Source: Rhizobium sp. P32RR-XVIII
GTDB taxonomy: Bacteria > Pseudomonadota > Alphaproteobacteria > Rhizobiales > Rhizobiaceae
Length of the DNA: 64,000 nt
Direction of reading: 5' to 3'
Assembly (NCBI RefSeq): GCF_012641395.1
Contig: NZ_JABAIH010000004.1
Coordinates: 434,001-498,000, forward strand
In this document: positions 18,700-26,716 of the stretch, in pieces
Layout: each line of letters begins with the position of its first letter
How positions within the stretch are numbered: position 1 is the first letter of the stretch
Translations under genes and position numbers: made by a program
Notes under the pieces: generated by a model
Databases searched by the model: none
Seen by the model: only the letters and a program-made list of their open reading frames with translations
Told to the model about the DNA's origin: nothing

Positions 18700-19614
18700 A
18701 TGCTGCGCCATCCTGAATATCAGTACCTCGATATCATGGCCCACCTGCTTGAGAAGGGCGACCGGCGCATGGACCGCACCGGCGAAGGCACCCTGTCGAT
18801 GTTCGGCGCGATGATGCGCTTCGATCTCTCGGACGGCAGCTTTCCGGCCTTCACAACCAAAAAGGTCTACTGGAAGACGGCGGTAAAGGAGATGCTCTGG
18901 TTCCTGACCGGACAGACAAACATCCAGTCGCTGCTCAGGGAAAACGTCAAGATATGGACGGACTGGCCGCTCGCCGCATACCGCAAGGCGACGGGCGAAA
19001 AGATATCCCAGGAGGCGTTCGAGAGGCGGATTCTTGAGGATGATGCTTTCGCGGCAAAGTGGGGCGATCTCGGGCCGGTCTACGGCAAGCAGTGGAGACG
19101 ATGGCTGGACGGCAATGGGGTGGAGCACGATCAAATCGGCGCTCTCATGCATAGCTTGAAAACCAATCCGACGAGCCGGCGCATGCTGTTCCACGCGTGG
19201 AACGTGGGCGAACTGGATCAGATGGCGCTTCCGCCTTGCCACATGGTCTATCAGTTTCACGTCTCCGGATTGCAAGGTGAGGGCCGGCCGCGGCTTTCGA
19301 TGCTCGTGACCCAGCGCTCCTGCGATATTTTCCTCGGAGCGCCATTCAACATCTGCCAACAGGCCGCGCTGCTTGCCATGATTGCGCAGCAGGCCGAGAT
19401 GGATCGCGGTGAGCTCATCTGGGTTGGGGGCGATACGCATCTTTATCTGAACCATCTGGAGCAAGCCAAGGAGCAGCTCTCACGCGAGCCAATGGCCTTT
19501 CCCAAGTTGGTGCTGAAGCGGAAGCCCGATGGGATCGACGGCTATCGGATCGAGGACTTCGAGGTGACGGGCTACGATTCTCACCCTGCGATCGAAGCGC
19601 CGGTTGCGGTCTGA
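18700..19614 (+). CDS. thyA: Thymidylate synthase, long form
   Basis: Converts dUMP to dTMP using methylenetetrahydrofolate. Catalytic cysteine C180 is in MALPPCHMVYQF. Other signatures are the RTGEGT phosphate loop, QRSCDIFLGAPFNI and HLYLNHLEQ. At 304 residues it is longer than the 264-residue E. coli enzyme because of an insertion of about 30 residues (about 90-120, between TDW and the conserved GDLGPVYGKQWR), as in the long Gram-positive forms. The start ATG is chosen for its AGGGAG ribosome site 6 bases upstream; an in-frame ATG at 18676 is possible. Its usual partner folA lies 25 kb downstream. Confidence 0.95.
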   Translation: MLRHPEYQYLDIMAHLLEKGDRRMDRTGEGTLSMFGAMMRFDLSDGSFPAFTTKKVYWKTAVKEMLWFLTGQTNIQSLLRENVKIWTDWPLAAYRKATGEKISQEAFERRILEDDAFAAKWGDLGPVYGKQWRRWLDGNGVEHDQIGALMHSLKTNPTSRRMLFHAWNVGELDQMALPPCHMVYQFHVSGLQGEGRPRLSMLVTQRSCDIFLGAPFNICQQAALLAMIAQQAEMDRGELIWVGGDTHLYLNHLEQAKEQLSREPMAFPKLVLKRKPDGIDGYRIEDFEVTGYDSHPAIEAPVAV

Positions 19615-19720
19615 CCAAGCCCGGCAGTCCCCTAGCTGTTCGCGCCTCAGCGAAGTAAACTGCGACGCAGGTTTCCGGGTGTTTGAATTTCGAAGACGGA
19701 GGAGCAGATAGGACGGCGGC

Positions 19721-20203
19721 ATGAACGGGGCGAGCGAGAATTTACGCGACAGTTCAGGCGCGGTGATACGGCCGCCGATCGCCTGGGCGCTTGCGGTGAT
19801 CGCCGGGCTTGCGCTCGATTGGGTCTATCCGCTGCCTTTCCTGCCGGCGGCAGTGCCGCGCGGCTGGCTCGGCGGCATCGTGTTCGTCGCCGGCCTGGCG
19901 CTGCTGATCTGGGCGGCGACGACCTTCCGCCGCGCCGGGACGCAGATCCCGACCACCCAGCCGACGACGACAATCGTCGCCGCAGGCCCCTACCGTTTCA
20001 CGCGCAACCCGATCTACACCGGCATGTTCCTCGGCCTCATCGGGCTTTCTGTCGTCTTCGACAGCCTGTGGCTGATTGTCATGCTGGTGCCGTTCTATCT
20101 CGTCATCCGCTACGGCGTCGTCGCCCGCGAGGAGGCCTATCTCGAGCGGAAGTTCGGTGACGTCTATCTCGCCTACAAGGCCCGTGTTGGGCGGTGGCTA
20201 TAG
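19721..20203 (+). CDS. Isoprenylcysteine carboxyl methyltransferase-family membrane protein
   Basis: 160-residue integral membrane methyltransferase (ICMT/PEMT-like) with four hydrophobic segments and the family SAM-binding C-terminus: GPYRFTRNPIYTGMFLGLIG, then VAREEAYLERKFGDVYLAYKARVGRWL. Bacterial members are poorly characterised; substrates may be lipids or small hydrophobic molecules. It lies 106 bases after thyA on the same strand and is not obviously linked to it functionally. Confidence 0.88.
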   Translation: MNGASENLRDSSGAVIRPPIAWALAVIAGLALDWVYPLPFLPAAVPRGWLGGIVFVAGLALLIWAATTFRRAGTQIPTTQPTTTIVAAGPYRFTRNPIYTGMFLGLIGLSVVFDSLWLIVMLVPFYLVIRYGVVAREEAYLERKFGDVYLAYKARVGRWL

Positions 20204-20302
20204 CGAGGCGAAGAAGGGCAAGCTGCTGGACCCGAGCGATCGGAACGGGTCCAGCGCGATCTCCGGGGCATCCCACTCCTGGCGGAGAGGGCGCCGCGCC
20301 GC

Positions 20303-20623
20303 TCACCGTTCCGTTACGGTAATGCGACCCCGCATGTTCGGATGAAAGCGGCAGAAATAGTCGAGGCTTCCCGCCTTGTTCATCACCATCGACCCTGACT
20401 TGTGAGGTGCAATCACGACATCGAAGCCGCCCTTGACAGTTGCTGTATGGGCGAACGGATCCTTGTTCACCCATTCAATTGTATCGCCTACCACCACCGT
20501 GACTTCCACAGGCTGAAAACCCAGCTTGTCGAGAACCACCTGGACGGTGGCAGCGTGGGCTGGGAGGGCAGCCAAGGTCATGGCCACCCCGCCCAGCGCT
20601 GAAAGGAAGCGCTTTGCCGCCAT
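20303..20623 (-). CDS. Secreted cupredoxin (amicyanin/pseudoazurin-like)
   Basis: 106-residue blue-copper protein with a Sec signal peptide (cleavage near PAHA-A, residues 21-25). Type 1 copper ligands are visible: H59 (DPFAHTAT) and C91, H94, M97 in YFCRFHPNMRG. It is a single-domain periplasmic electron carrier or copper-binding protein. It follows the DUF4142 gene by 10 bases in an operon that appears to be driven by the neighbouring ECF sigma factor, suggesting an envelope or oxidative stress role. Confidence 0.9.
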   Translation of the reverse strand: MAAKRFLSALGGVAMTLAALPAHAATVQVVLDKLGFQPVEVTVVVGDTIEWVNKDPFAHTATVKGGFDVVIAPHKSGSMVMNKAGSLDYFCRFHPNMRGRITVTER

Positions 20624-20633
20624 CGCGATGACT

Positions 20634-21155
20634 TTACTTCAACATCGCCGCGACGTGTTCGGCATGCTGCTGGTGTCCCTGAAACACCTTCAGACCCGTC
20701 TGCAGTAGATCCTTCAGGTCCGCGTTTTTCGCGGAGGGGATGAGCAAGGTTTCGAGCGCGCCATTGACCTGCTTGTGGTAGGCAACCTCGTTCTCGATAT
20801 ACGCCTTGTCGAACGCGGCGCCCTTGAGCTTGGCAAGACGCTTCCTCTCCTCGCCTGCAGCCTTTGTCAAATCCTTGCTGGTCGCGTTATCCTCCGGCTT
20901 CACGTTGAGTTTCTTGACCAGGTCGAGCGCCTGTTTGTTGACGGCCTCATGGTCGCGGATCATGTCCTTGGCAAAGGAGACGACCTCTTGGTTTTTCGAT
21001 ACTTCGACCGCCTGCTTGGCCGCATCGATATCGATTTCGCTCGCGGTGTAGGCGATGTGTGCGATCTGAGGGTCCGTCGGTGCGGTGCCGGCGGCAAACG
21101 CAGGAGTACCTAGAAGGCTGAGGGCGGCGTACATTGTGGTTAGTCGCGCAAACAT
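20634..21155 (-). CDS. DUF4142 periplasmic helical protein
   Basis: 173-residue exported protein: signal peptide MFARLTTMYAALSLLGTPAFA, then a ferritin-like four-helix domain of the DUF4142 family (IAYTASEIDIDAAKQAVEVSKNQEVVSFAKDMIRDHEAVN, later HKQVNGALETLLIPSA and QHAEHVAAML). The start is set by the signal peptide; upstream in-frame residues are discarded. No enzymatic role is established for the family; it often lies with ECF sigma factors and cupredoxins. First gene of a two-gene operon with a cupredoxin; see the candidate ECF promoter upstream. Confidence 0.88.
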   Translation of the reverse strand: MFARLTTMYAALSLLGTPAFAAGTAPTDPQIAHIAYTASEIDIDAAKQAVEVSKNQEVVSFAKDMIRDHEAVNKQALDLVKKLNVKPEDNATSKDLTKAAGEERKRLAKLKGAAFDKAYIENEVAYHKQVNGALETLLIPSAKNADLKDLLQTGLKVFQGHQQHAEHVAAMLK

Positions 21156-21212
21156 GGGGATGCTCCTCTTTGCGGGCCAAAGCGGCCCGATGGTGTTGCA
21201 AAACAACCTCTT

Positions 21213-21239
21213 GGATGCACGCGGACCAAGAAGGTTCCC
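21213..21239 (-). promoter_or_regulatory. Candidate ECF-sigma promoter of the DUF4142-cupredoxin operon
   Basis: Minus strand shows GGGAACCTT with GGAAC at 21238-21234, a 16-base spacer, then CATCC at 21217-21213. Exactly the same two boxes with the same spacing occur upstream of the ECF gene itself. GGAAC is the classical ECF -35 element. It lies about 58 bases upstream of the DUF4142 start. Confidence 0.65.
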
Positions 21240-21241
21240 GC

Positions 21242-21940
21242 TTATTCGGTAAGGCCAAGCCGATTGATGACTTTTTCTGTCAAACGCTCACAGCGCCAGC
21301 CGGCGAACGGGAAAACATCGAGAAAAGCCGGGCCGATCTGTTCGTCGAGCTTGCGCCGCAGGAGCGCTCTTGCCCTGTGGAGCCTCGTCTTGACCGTCTC
21401 GGCCCGAATGCCAAGAAGGCTCGCCGTGTCGTCTATGCTCATGCCCTCGACGACTCTGGCGATAAAAACCAGGCGAAAACTCTCGGGCAATGTGTCCATC
21501 GCCTCCTCGACCAATCGCACTATCTGCCTTTGCGCCATCGCCTTTTCCGGATCATCTACGTCCATAACGGCCGGAAACCGCAAGATTTCCGCTCCCTTTT
21601 CTTCCGCTGTCAAAGGAACTTCGGATCGACGCGCTGATTGCCTTAGCCTGCCCAGCGCCTCGTTCAAGGCGATACGGTGCAGCCAGGTCGACAGCAGCGC
21701 CTCACCTCGAAACTGGTCGAGATGCTGAAAAGCGCGAACATAGGTCTCCTGAACGATGTCTTCGGCCACGCTGTCGTCGCGGACCACGCCGCGGGCAATG
21801 CGAAATAGCTGCTGGTTATATCTGCGCATGATGGCGCGAAAGGCCTCAGGCTCCTTTCGGCGCGCGCCGGCAACGAGATCCGCATCGTCGGATCCCGAGG
21901 GCAATGCAAGCTTTCTGTTTTCAGGATAGGTCGTTTTCAT
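21242..21940 (-). CDS. ECF-family RNA polymerase sigma factor
   Basis: 232-residue sigma-70 factor of the ECF group. Region 2 is EAFRAIMRRYNQQLFRIARGVVRDDSVAEDIVQETYVRAFQHLDQFRGEALLSTWLHRIALNEAL. Region 4 is MDTLPESFRLVFIARVVEGMSIDDTASLLGIRAETVKTRLHRARALLRRKL. A C-terminal extension of about 30 residues (PAFLDVFPFAGWRCERLTEKVINRLG) follows region 4. The MKTTYP start is preferred over an in-frame start ten codons upstream that would sit inside its own promoter. No anti-sigma gene is adjacent, so the activating mechanism is unclear; the C-terminal extension could have a sensory role. It likely autoregulates. Confidence 0.93.
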   Translation of the reverse strand: MKTTYPENRKLALPSGSDDADLVAGARRKEPEAFRAIMRRYNQQLFRIARGVVRDDSVAEDIVQETYVRAFQHLDQFRGEALLSTWLHRIALNEALGRLRQSARRSEVPLTAEEKGAEILRFPAVMDVDDPEKAMAQRQIVRLVEEAMDTLPESFRLVFIARVVEGMSIDDTASLLGIRAETVKTRLHRARALLRRKLDEQIGPAFLDVFPFAGWRCERLTEKVINRLGLTE

Positions 21941-21960
21941 TCGGGCTCCAATCCTGAATT

Positions 21961-21987
21961 GGATGATCAAAACGGGATAAGGTTCCC
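21961..21987 (-). promoter_or_regulatory. Candidate autoregulatory ECF promoter
   Basis: Minus strand GGGAACCTT with GGAAC at 21986-21982, 16-base spacer, then CATCC at 21965-21961, 20 bases upstream of the ECF start codon. Matches the element in front of the DUF4142 operon in both boxes and spacing. The further 200 bases up to the end of the UgpC-like gene show nothing I can name. Confidence 0.65.
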
Positions 21988-22195
21988 AAGTTTTTGATTT
22001 ATTATGCAGCCGACGACATTCAAATGTGAATAGGCTTCATCACTCCGACCGATCGAGACAGAGGAGCGCTATCTGATGCAGGGCAGGTGGGGGTACTGAA
22101 GGCTTCGCCGCTGACGACAGCTTGACTGCCGCCGCTGCCAAAAGCGACGCCCGGTATCTGACTTGGGTATGTCGACGCGACGAACGACGCAGTGC

Positions 22196-23266
22196 CTAGA
22201 CGTTCAAGCGTTGCTGCGTCTCTCGGTCAAAGAAATGAACCTTGTCCGTTGCGAACGAAAGCTTCACGCGCTGTTCCGGAACCAGTTCGACACGTTCGCG
22301 GACGACCCATGTCAGTTCCTTGCCTTCAAGCTCCACCGCAACATGGGTCTCGGAACCTGTGGGCTCGACCACCTTGACCACCGCGTCGACACCGTTCTCG
22401 CCGCCCAAGGCGATGTCTTCCGGACGAATGCCCAACGTCAACGGTTGCCTTGCAGAGTTGGCCGGCGCCCGCGACAGCTTCACGCGCGAACCTCCCGATA
22501 GCGACAACGCGGGACTCCCGGCATCCTGCAGGGTTCCCTCGAGAAAGTTCATGGCGGGGGAGCCCAGGAAACCGGCAACGAAGATGTTGCGGGGCCGGTC
22601 GTAGAGCTCCAGCGGGCTGCCGATCTGTTCGACACGACCGCCTTGGAGCACGACGATCTTGTCAGCCATGGTCATGGCTTCGATCTGGTCGTGGGTGACG
22701 TAGACGATAGTCGTCTTGAGGCGCTGGTGCAGCGCTTTGATTTCCGCTCTCATCTTCACACGCAGCTTCGCGTCCAGGTTTGAGAGGGGCTCGTCGAAGA
22801 GAAACACTTTCGGATCTCGAACGATGGCGCGACCCATGGCAACGCGCTGCCGCTGTCCGCCCGACAACTGGGCGGGCTTTCGATCGAGGAGGGGCTGCAA
22901 TCCCAGAATGGCCGCAGCTTCACTCACCTTCTTCTCGATTTCCGGCCGCTTGACGCCCGCGAGCTCGAGCGCAAATCCCATGTTCTGCTCCACCGTCATT
23001 TGCGGGTAGAGCGCGTAGTTCTGGAAGACCATCGCGATATCGCGATCCTTCGGCTGCAGATTGTTCACAACCCGGCCGTCAATGCTGATCTGGCCGGCCG
23101 TAATCTCCTCAAGCCCGGCAATCATGCGCAGCAATGTCGACTTGCCGCAGCCGGAGGGGCCGACGAGAATGACAAATTCACCGTCGGCGATCTCGACGTC
23201 GACACCGTGGATGATGTCCACCGCGCCGAAGGACTTCTTGACGTTCTTGATGCTCAACCCTGACAT
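22196..23266 (-). CDS. Sugar ABC transporter ATP-binding protein (UgpC/MsmK type)
   Basis: 356-residue CUT1-family ATPase: Walker A GPSGCGKST, Q-loop FQNYALYPQMTV, signature LSGGQRQRVAMGRAIVRDP, Walker B FLFDEPLSNLD, and a C-terminal TOBE/regulatory domain (about residues 235-356). It energises import of oligosaccharides or glycosides by the two permeases and binding protein upstream. Last gene of the five-gene operon binding protein / permease / permease / glycoside hydrolase / ATPase, 20 bases after the hydrolase gene. These ATPases are often shared between sugar systems. Confidence 0.95.
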   Translation of the reverse strand: MSGLSIKNVKKSFGAVDIIHGVDVEIADGEFVILVGPSGCGKSTLLRMIAGLEEITAGQISIDGRVVNNLQPKDRDIAMVFQNYALYPQMTVEQNMGFALELAGVKRPEIEKKVSEAAAILGLQPLLDRKPAQLSGGQRQRVAMGRAIVRDPKVFLFDEPLSNLDAKLRVKMRAEIKALHQRLKTTIVYVTHDQIEAMTMADKIVVLQGGRVEQIGSPLELYDRPRNIFVAGFLGSPAMNFLEGTLQDAGSPALSLSGGSRVKLSRAPANSARQPLTLGIRPEDIALGGENGVDAVVKVVEPTGSETHVAVELEGKELTWVVRERVELVPEQRVKLSFATDKVHFFDRETQQRLNV

Positions 23267-23286
23267 CGGGACCTCTTTTTATATCT

Positions 23287-24807
23287 TCAGCGCTTCCGGC
23301 GGACGCGCAGTGCCTGGTACGGCTTGCGCGGAATTTGGACGCCAAAGGCCGCGTCCGGCTTGCCTCCGCGGACAATCGCGCCGTGGCGGGTGGGATGGGG
23401 AACGGGAGCCTCCACCTTCTTCGCCGGCGTGACCGTCATTTCCCAGGTGTCGATGAGATCGACGTCATAGTCGTCGCTGTCGAGCGGCAGGCCCGAGGAC
23501 CAGATGACCGGCTGGTGCTCGCCGAGGTAGATCAGACGGAAGTCGCCGTCGCCGTCGCGCGCTCCCGACACGCGGGACCAGGGCCACTCGCCGATGACGC
23601 CAAGAGGCTCCAGCCCGTGCTTCACGTCCGCCTCGAGCAGGTCCCTGAGGAAGCCGATACGCTTCCACGCCTCGCCATGCAGCTCTCCGCCCTTGGCCCA
23701 CCAGATCAGATCCTCCGGATGGGAATAAGTCTCGCCATGGCCGGCATATCCGCCGCGCGCCATGGTGATCCAGAAGCGGTGCACCAGTTCCCGGGCGCTG
23801 AGATTGCCCCAGGATTGCATGATGTCGCCTTCATATTCGGGCTCGTCGTTGACGACTGGCTTGCCGTAGGCGTTGCGCCACTCCTGAGTGCGCTTGACGT
23901 CGGGATTTTGAATGCACGTGTGAGTGACCCAGGGCTTGCGATGGTCAAAGTTTGCCGTCACGTCGCCATTATGGATGGAGCGCAGGTGCTGGTAGGGATC
24001 GTTCTCTTCCAGGATGTGGAAGTAGCGATCCCATTGCTCCATCGGCTTCGTATCGATGAGGAAGTCATATTCGTTGGCAAGCGACCACCAGACATTCCGG
24101 AAGGCGGACAAACGCGCGGCCAGATATTCGACATAGCGAAAATCCTGTGCGGCCGACATGTCCGCGTAACCCCAGCGATCGTAAGGGTGGAACATGATGA
24201 TGTCGGCTTCGATCCCGAGCGCGCAGAGTGCCGCCACCTGCTTTTCGAAGTGCCGGAAGAGGGCGGGGTTGGGTCTGTCGAAGTCTTCCTTGCCATCGGC
24301 GTCCTTCTCAAAGCACGCATGCAGAGGCTCGTTGACGTTATACGGGTAATCCTTCGGAAAGACGCCCATGCGGATCTTGTTGAAGCGCGTCTTCTTCAGC
24401 GTCTCCAGCGTCTGCTGCTGCATCTCAAGCGGCTGGTGCGTCCAAGCATAGCAGGTTGTTCCAAAAGACAGAAACGGCGTCCCATCGGCGTAGGCGAAAT
24501 GAAACTTGTTGCGCACGCGCACCGGGCCGTGGTTGCCGGCCGATGGGGCCGTTGCGACCAGTGAACCAGTCTTGCCGTCGAGTGCCGCGGTCTTGGAACG
24601 GGTCAGGAAAGACCATTCGCCCTCGACATCGGGCATGAAGCGGACACGATAGGTGCCATTGCCGTCATAGAAACCCGGAACCCGAACTTCCCGGCTCTTG
24701 TGGGTGAAGACGGCATCGAATGCCACGTCGAGATAGGGGTTGCCGTCGGAGGGTCCATCAAAGGAAGCTTCGAACACGCCCCATTTTTCGACTGTTGCAT
24801 TAGACAT
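23287..24807 (-). CDS. Cytoplasmic glycoside hydrolase, DUF5060 + apiosidase-like (DUF4038-type) domain; candidate intracellular apiosidase
   Basis: 506 residues without a signal peptide, so it acts on imported substrate. Residues about 8-90 form a DUF5060-type beta-sandwich (WGVFEASFDG, PGFYDGNGTYRVRFMPDVEGEW). Residues about 95-400 form a clan GH-A-like barrel with candidate acid/base E246 (WWSLANEYDF) and nucleophile E322 (PVVNDEPEYEG). A C-terminal beta domain (about 420-500) resembles DUF5605. The catalytic domain resembles the DUF4038 family, named after endo-apiosidases. Linkage to an apiose catabolic regulon makes release of apiose from an imported apiosyl glycoside the best guess; a rhamnosidase- or glucosidase-like specificity cannot be excluded. 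The start has GAGGAGAG upstream. Fourth gene of the CUT1 operon. Confidence 0.8.
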   Translation of the reverse strand: MSNATVEKWGVFEASFDGPSDGNPYLDVAFDAVFTHKSREVRVPGFYDGNGTYRVRFMPDVEGEWSFLTRSKTAALDGKTGSLVATAPSAGNHGPVRVRNKFHFAYADGTPFLSFGTTCYAWTHQPLEMQQQTLETLKKTRFNKIRMGVFPKDYPYNVNEPLHACFEKDADGKEDFDRPNPALFRHFEKQVAALCALGIEADIIMFHPYDRWGYADMSAAQDFRYVEYLAARLSAFRNVWWSLANEYDFLIDTKPMEQWDRYFHILEENDPYQHLRSIHNGDVTANFDHRKPWVTHTCIQNPDVKRTQEWRNAYGKPVVNDEPEYEGDIMQSWGNLSARELVHRFWITMARGGYAGHGETYSHPEDLIWWAKGGELHGEAWKRIGFLRDLLEADVKHGLEPLGVIGEWPWSRVSGARDGDGDFRLIYLGEHQPVIWSSGLPLDSDDYDVDLIDTWEMTVTPAKKVEAPVPHPTRHGAIVRGGKPDAAFGVQIPRKPYQALRVRRKR

Positions 24808-24840
24808 AGAATTCTCTCCTCATGAAAATTTCTCTGGCCA

Positions 24841-25725
24841 TCAGCCTTTGACGGCACCGGACGTGAGGCCGGACACGAAGTAGCGTTGGAACATCAGGTA
24901 GACGATGGTCGCCGGTAGGACGGTCATGACGATCGCCGCGTTGAGCTGGCCGTAGTTGCTCGAGAACTGTCCCTGAAAGGACATGAGACCAAGCGGCAGA
25001 GTCCACATGTGCTGATCCTGAAGCAGCACCAGCGCCATGGCGAATTCATTCCAGGTCGAAACGAAGTCGAGAATGAGCAGTGCCGCAAGGACAGGAAGGC
25101 AGACCGGAAGGAATATGCGCCGGAAGATCGTGAAGTGAGTTGCGCCGTCAATCAACGCCGCTTCCGACAGTTCCTTCGGAATTGCCTTGAAGAAGCCGTG
25201 CAGGATGAAGACCTGATAAGGCACCCCGAAGGCGATGTATGGCAGGATAACGCCCGGATAGGTGTCGATAAGCCCGAAGGAGTTCACGAGCGTGAACAAC
25301 GGCGCAAGCATGACCTGAAACGGAATCATCGTGCCGAACACGACGACCAATAGCAGCGCCTTAGTGACCTTGAGCTTGATCTTCGCAAGCGCGTAAGCCG
25401 CCATGGCGGAAAGCGCGAGACCGAGCGGCACCTTGATCACCGTGATGATGACGCTGTTGAAGAAGGAGCTGGCAAAGTTCCCGCGGCTCCATGCGCCGCT
25501 GTAGTTGTCGTAGGCAAGCTCCGTCGGCGGCATGAATGCGCCTGTACTCGTGACCGCGGCCGGCGTCTTCAGCGATGTGAACACAATGAAGACGAACGGT
25601 GCCACCCAGATGAGTGCAACCAAGACCAAGGCGATCCAGAGAGCAATCAGGACCGGATCGCGCTTGAGCGTGGACGTCTCGGCGTGAGCCTGTGCGACGG
25701 TTGAATCGGTCTGGACGGCTGTCAC
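24841..25725 (-). CDS. Sugar ABC transporter permease, MalG type
   Basis: 294-residue CUT1 inner-membrane permease with six membrane helices and the EAA loop ELSEAALIDGATHFTIFRRIFLPVCLPV that docks the ATPase. The GTG start is chosen because it overlaps the stop of the upstream permease (GTGA) and is preceded by GGAGG; a much longer open frame upstream runs through the other permease in the wrong frame. Pairs with the MalF-type permease to form the channel. Confidence 0.93.
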   Translation of the reverse strand: MTAVQTDSTVAQAHAETSTLKRDPVLIALWIALVLVALIWVAPFVFIVFTSLKTPAAVTSTGAFMPPTELAYDNYSGAWSRGNFASSFFNSVIITVIKVPLGLALSAMAAYALAKIKLKVTKALLLVVVFGTMIPFQVMLAPLFTLVNSFGLIDTYPGVILPYIAFGVPYQVFILHGFFKAIPKELSEAALIDGATHFTIFRRIFLPVCLPVLAALLILDFVSTWNEFAMALVLLQDQHMWTLPLGLMSFQGQFSSNYGQLNAAIVMTVLPATIVYLMFQRYFVSGLTSGAVKG

Positions 25726-26621
25726 GATTCTGCCTCCTCCTTTTTCTGGGTCCATCGCAGGTAGGGAATGACGATTGCGATGGTGATCAGGAGCAGCACG
25801 ACCGATATGGCCGCGCCTCGACCGAAATCGAAAATCTGCATGGCCTGTGTGAACGCCCAAAGCGCGAGCATCTGGGTGGATTGCGCGGGCCCACCGCCTG
25901 TCAGACCATAGACGATGTCGAAAGCCTTCAGCGACGAGATGATCGAAAGAACCAGCACGATCGTCACGGTCGGGCGGAGCGCGGGCAAGGTCACATGCTT
26001 GAAGACGGCCCACCGGCCAGCGCCGTCGATCCGGGCGGCCTCCACGAGAGTCTGGGAGACATTCTGCAAGCCCGCCAGGAACAGGACCATTGAGAAACCG
26101 ACCGTTTGCCAGAGGTAGGCGACGAAGACCGAATAGAGGGCGATTTTCTGGTTGCCCAGCCAGTCCTGGATCCAGGTCTGCAGACCCCACGACGTCAGCA
26201 GCTGGCTGAACAGTCCGAAGAAGGGGTCGTACATCCACTTCCACATCGTCGCGACCGCGATCGGCGCGATGATAACCGGAAGGTAGAAAATGGCTCGGAG
26301 GCTGTTACGCCCGAAAATCCTCTGATTGAGGCTGAGCGCCAGCAGAAGACCCACCGTCGGAGGGAACACCAGGCTCATCAGCGTCCAGATGACCGTATTG
26401 CGGAAAGCAACCCAAAAGACCGGATCTCTCGTGAAAATCGCCGAGTAGTTCGCAAGCCCGACGAATTGCCGCTGCGGATCCAGTCCGTTCCACTTCTGAA
26501 AGCTCAAAATGACCACATTGAGCATCGGATAAAGGGCGAATACTGCGTAGATCGCCAAGGCCGGCACGAGCAGGATGAGCGCTTGCACGCGCGGATCATG
26601 TGTCGTTTGTCGTAGTGACAT
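25722..26621 (-). CDS. Sugar ABC transporter permease, MalF type
   Basis: 299-residue permease with six membrane segments and EAA loop TLVEAARIDGAGRWAVFKHVTLPALRPT. It is short and lacks the large periplasmic P2 loop of E. coli MalF, like UgpA/LacF. Second gene of the operon; 95 bases separate it from the binding-protein gene, and it overlaps the next permease by GTGA. Confidence 0.93.
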   Translation of the reverse strand: MSLRQTTHDPRVQALILLVPALAIYAVFALYPMLNVVILSFQKWNGLDPQRQFVGLANYSAIFTRDPVFWVAFRNTVIWTLMSLVFPPTVGLLLALSLNQRIFGRNSLRAIFYLPVIIAPIAVATMWKWMYDPFFGLFSQLLTSWGLQTWIQDWLGNQKIALYSVFVAYLWQTVGFSMVLFLAGLQNVSQTLVEAARIDGAGRWAVFKHVTLPALRPTVTIVLVLSIISSLKAFDIVYGLTGGGPAQSTQMLALWAFTQAMQIFDFGRGAAISVVLLLITIAIVIPYLRWTQKKEEAES

Positions 26622-26716
26622 GCTCTCCTCCGGGCAGCGCGAGGCCGCTGCCTGTCTTCATGATGGTGCGCCGGTCGACCGACACGCGGAGCAGTCGACT
26701 GGCGACTTGGGAGGAA

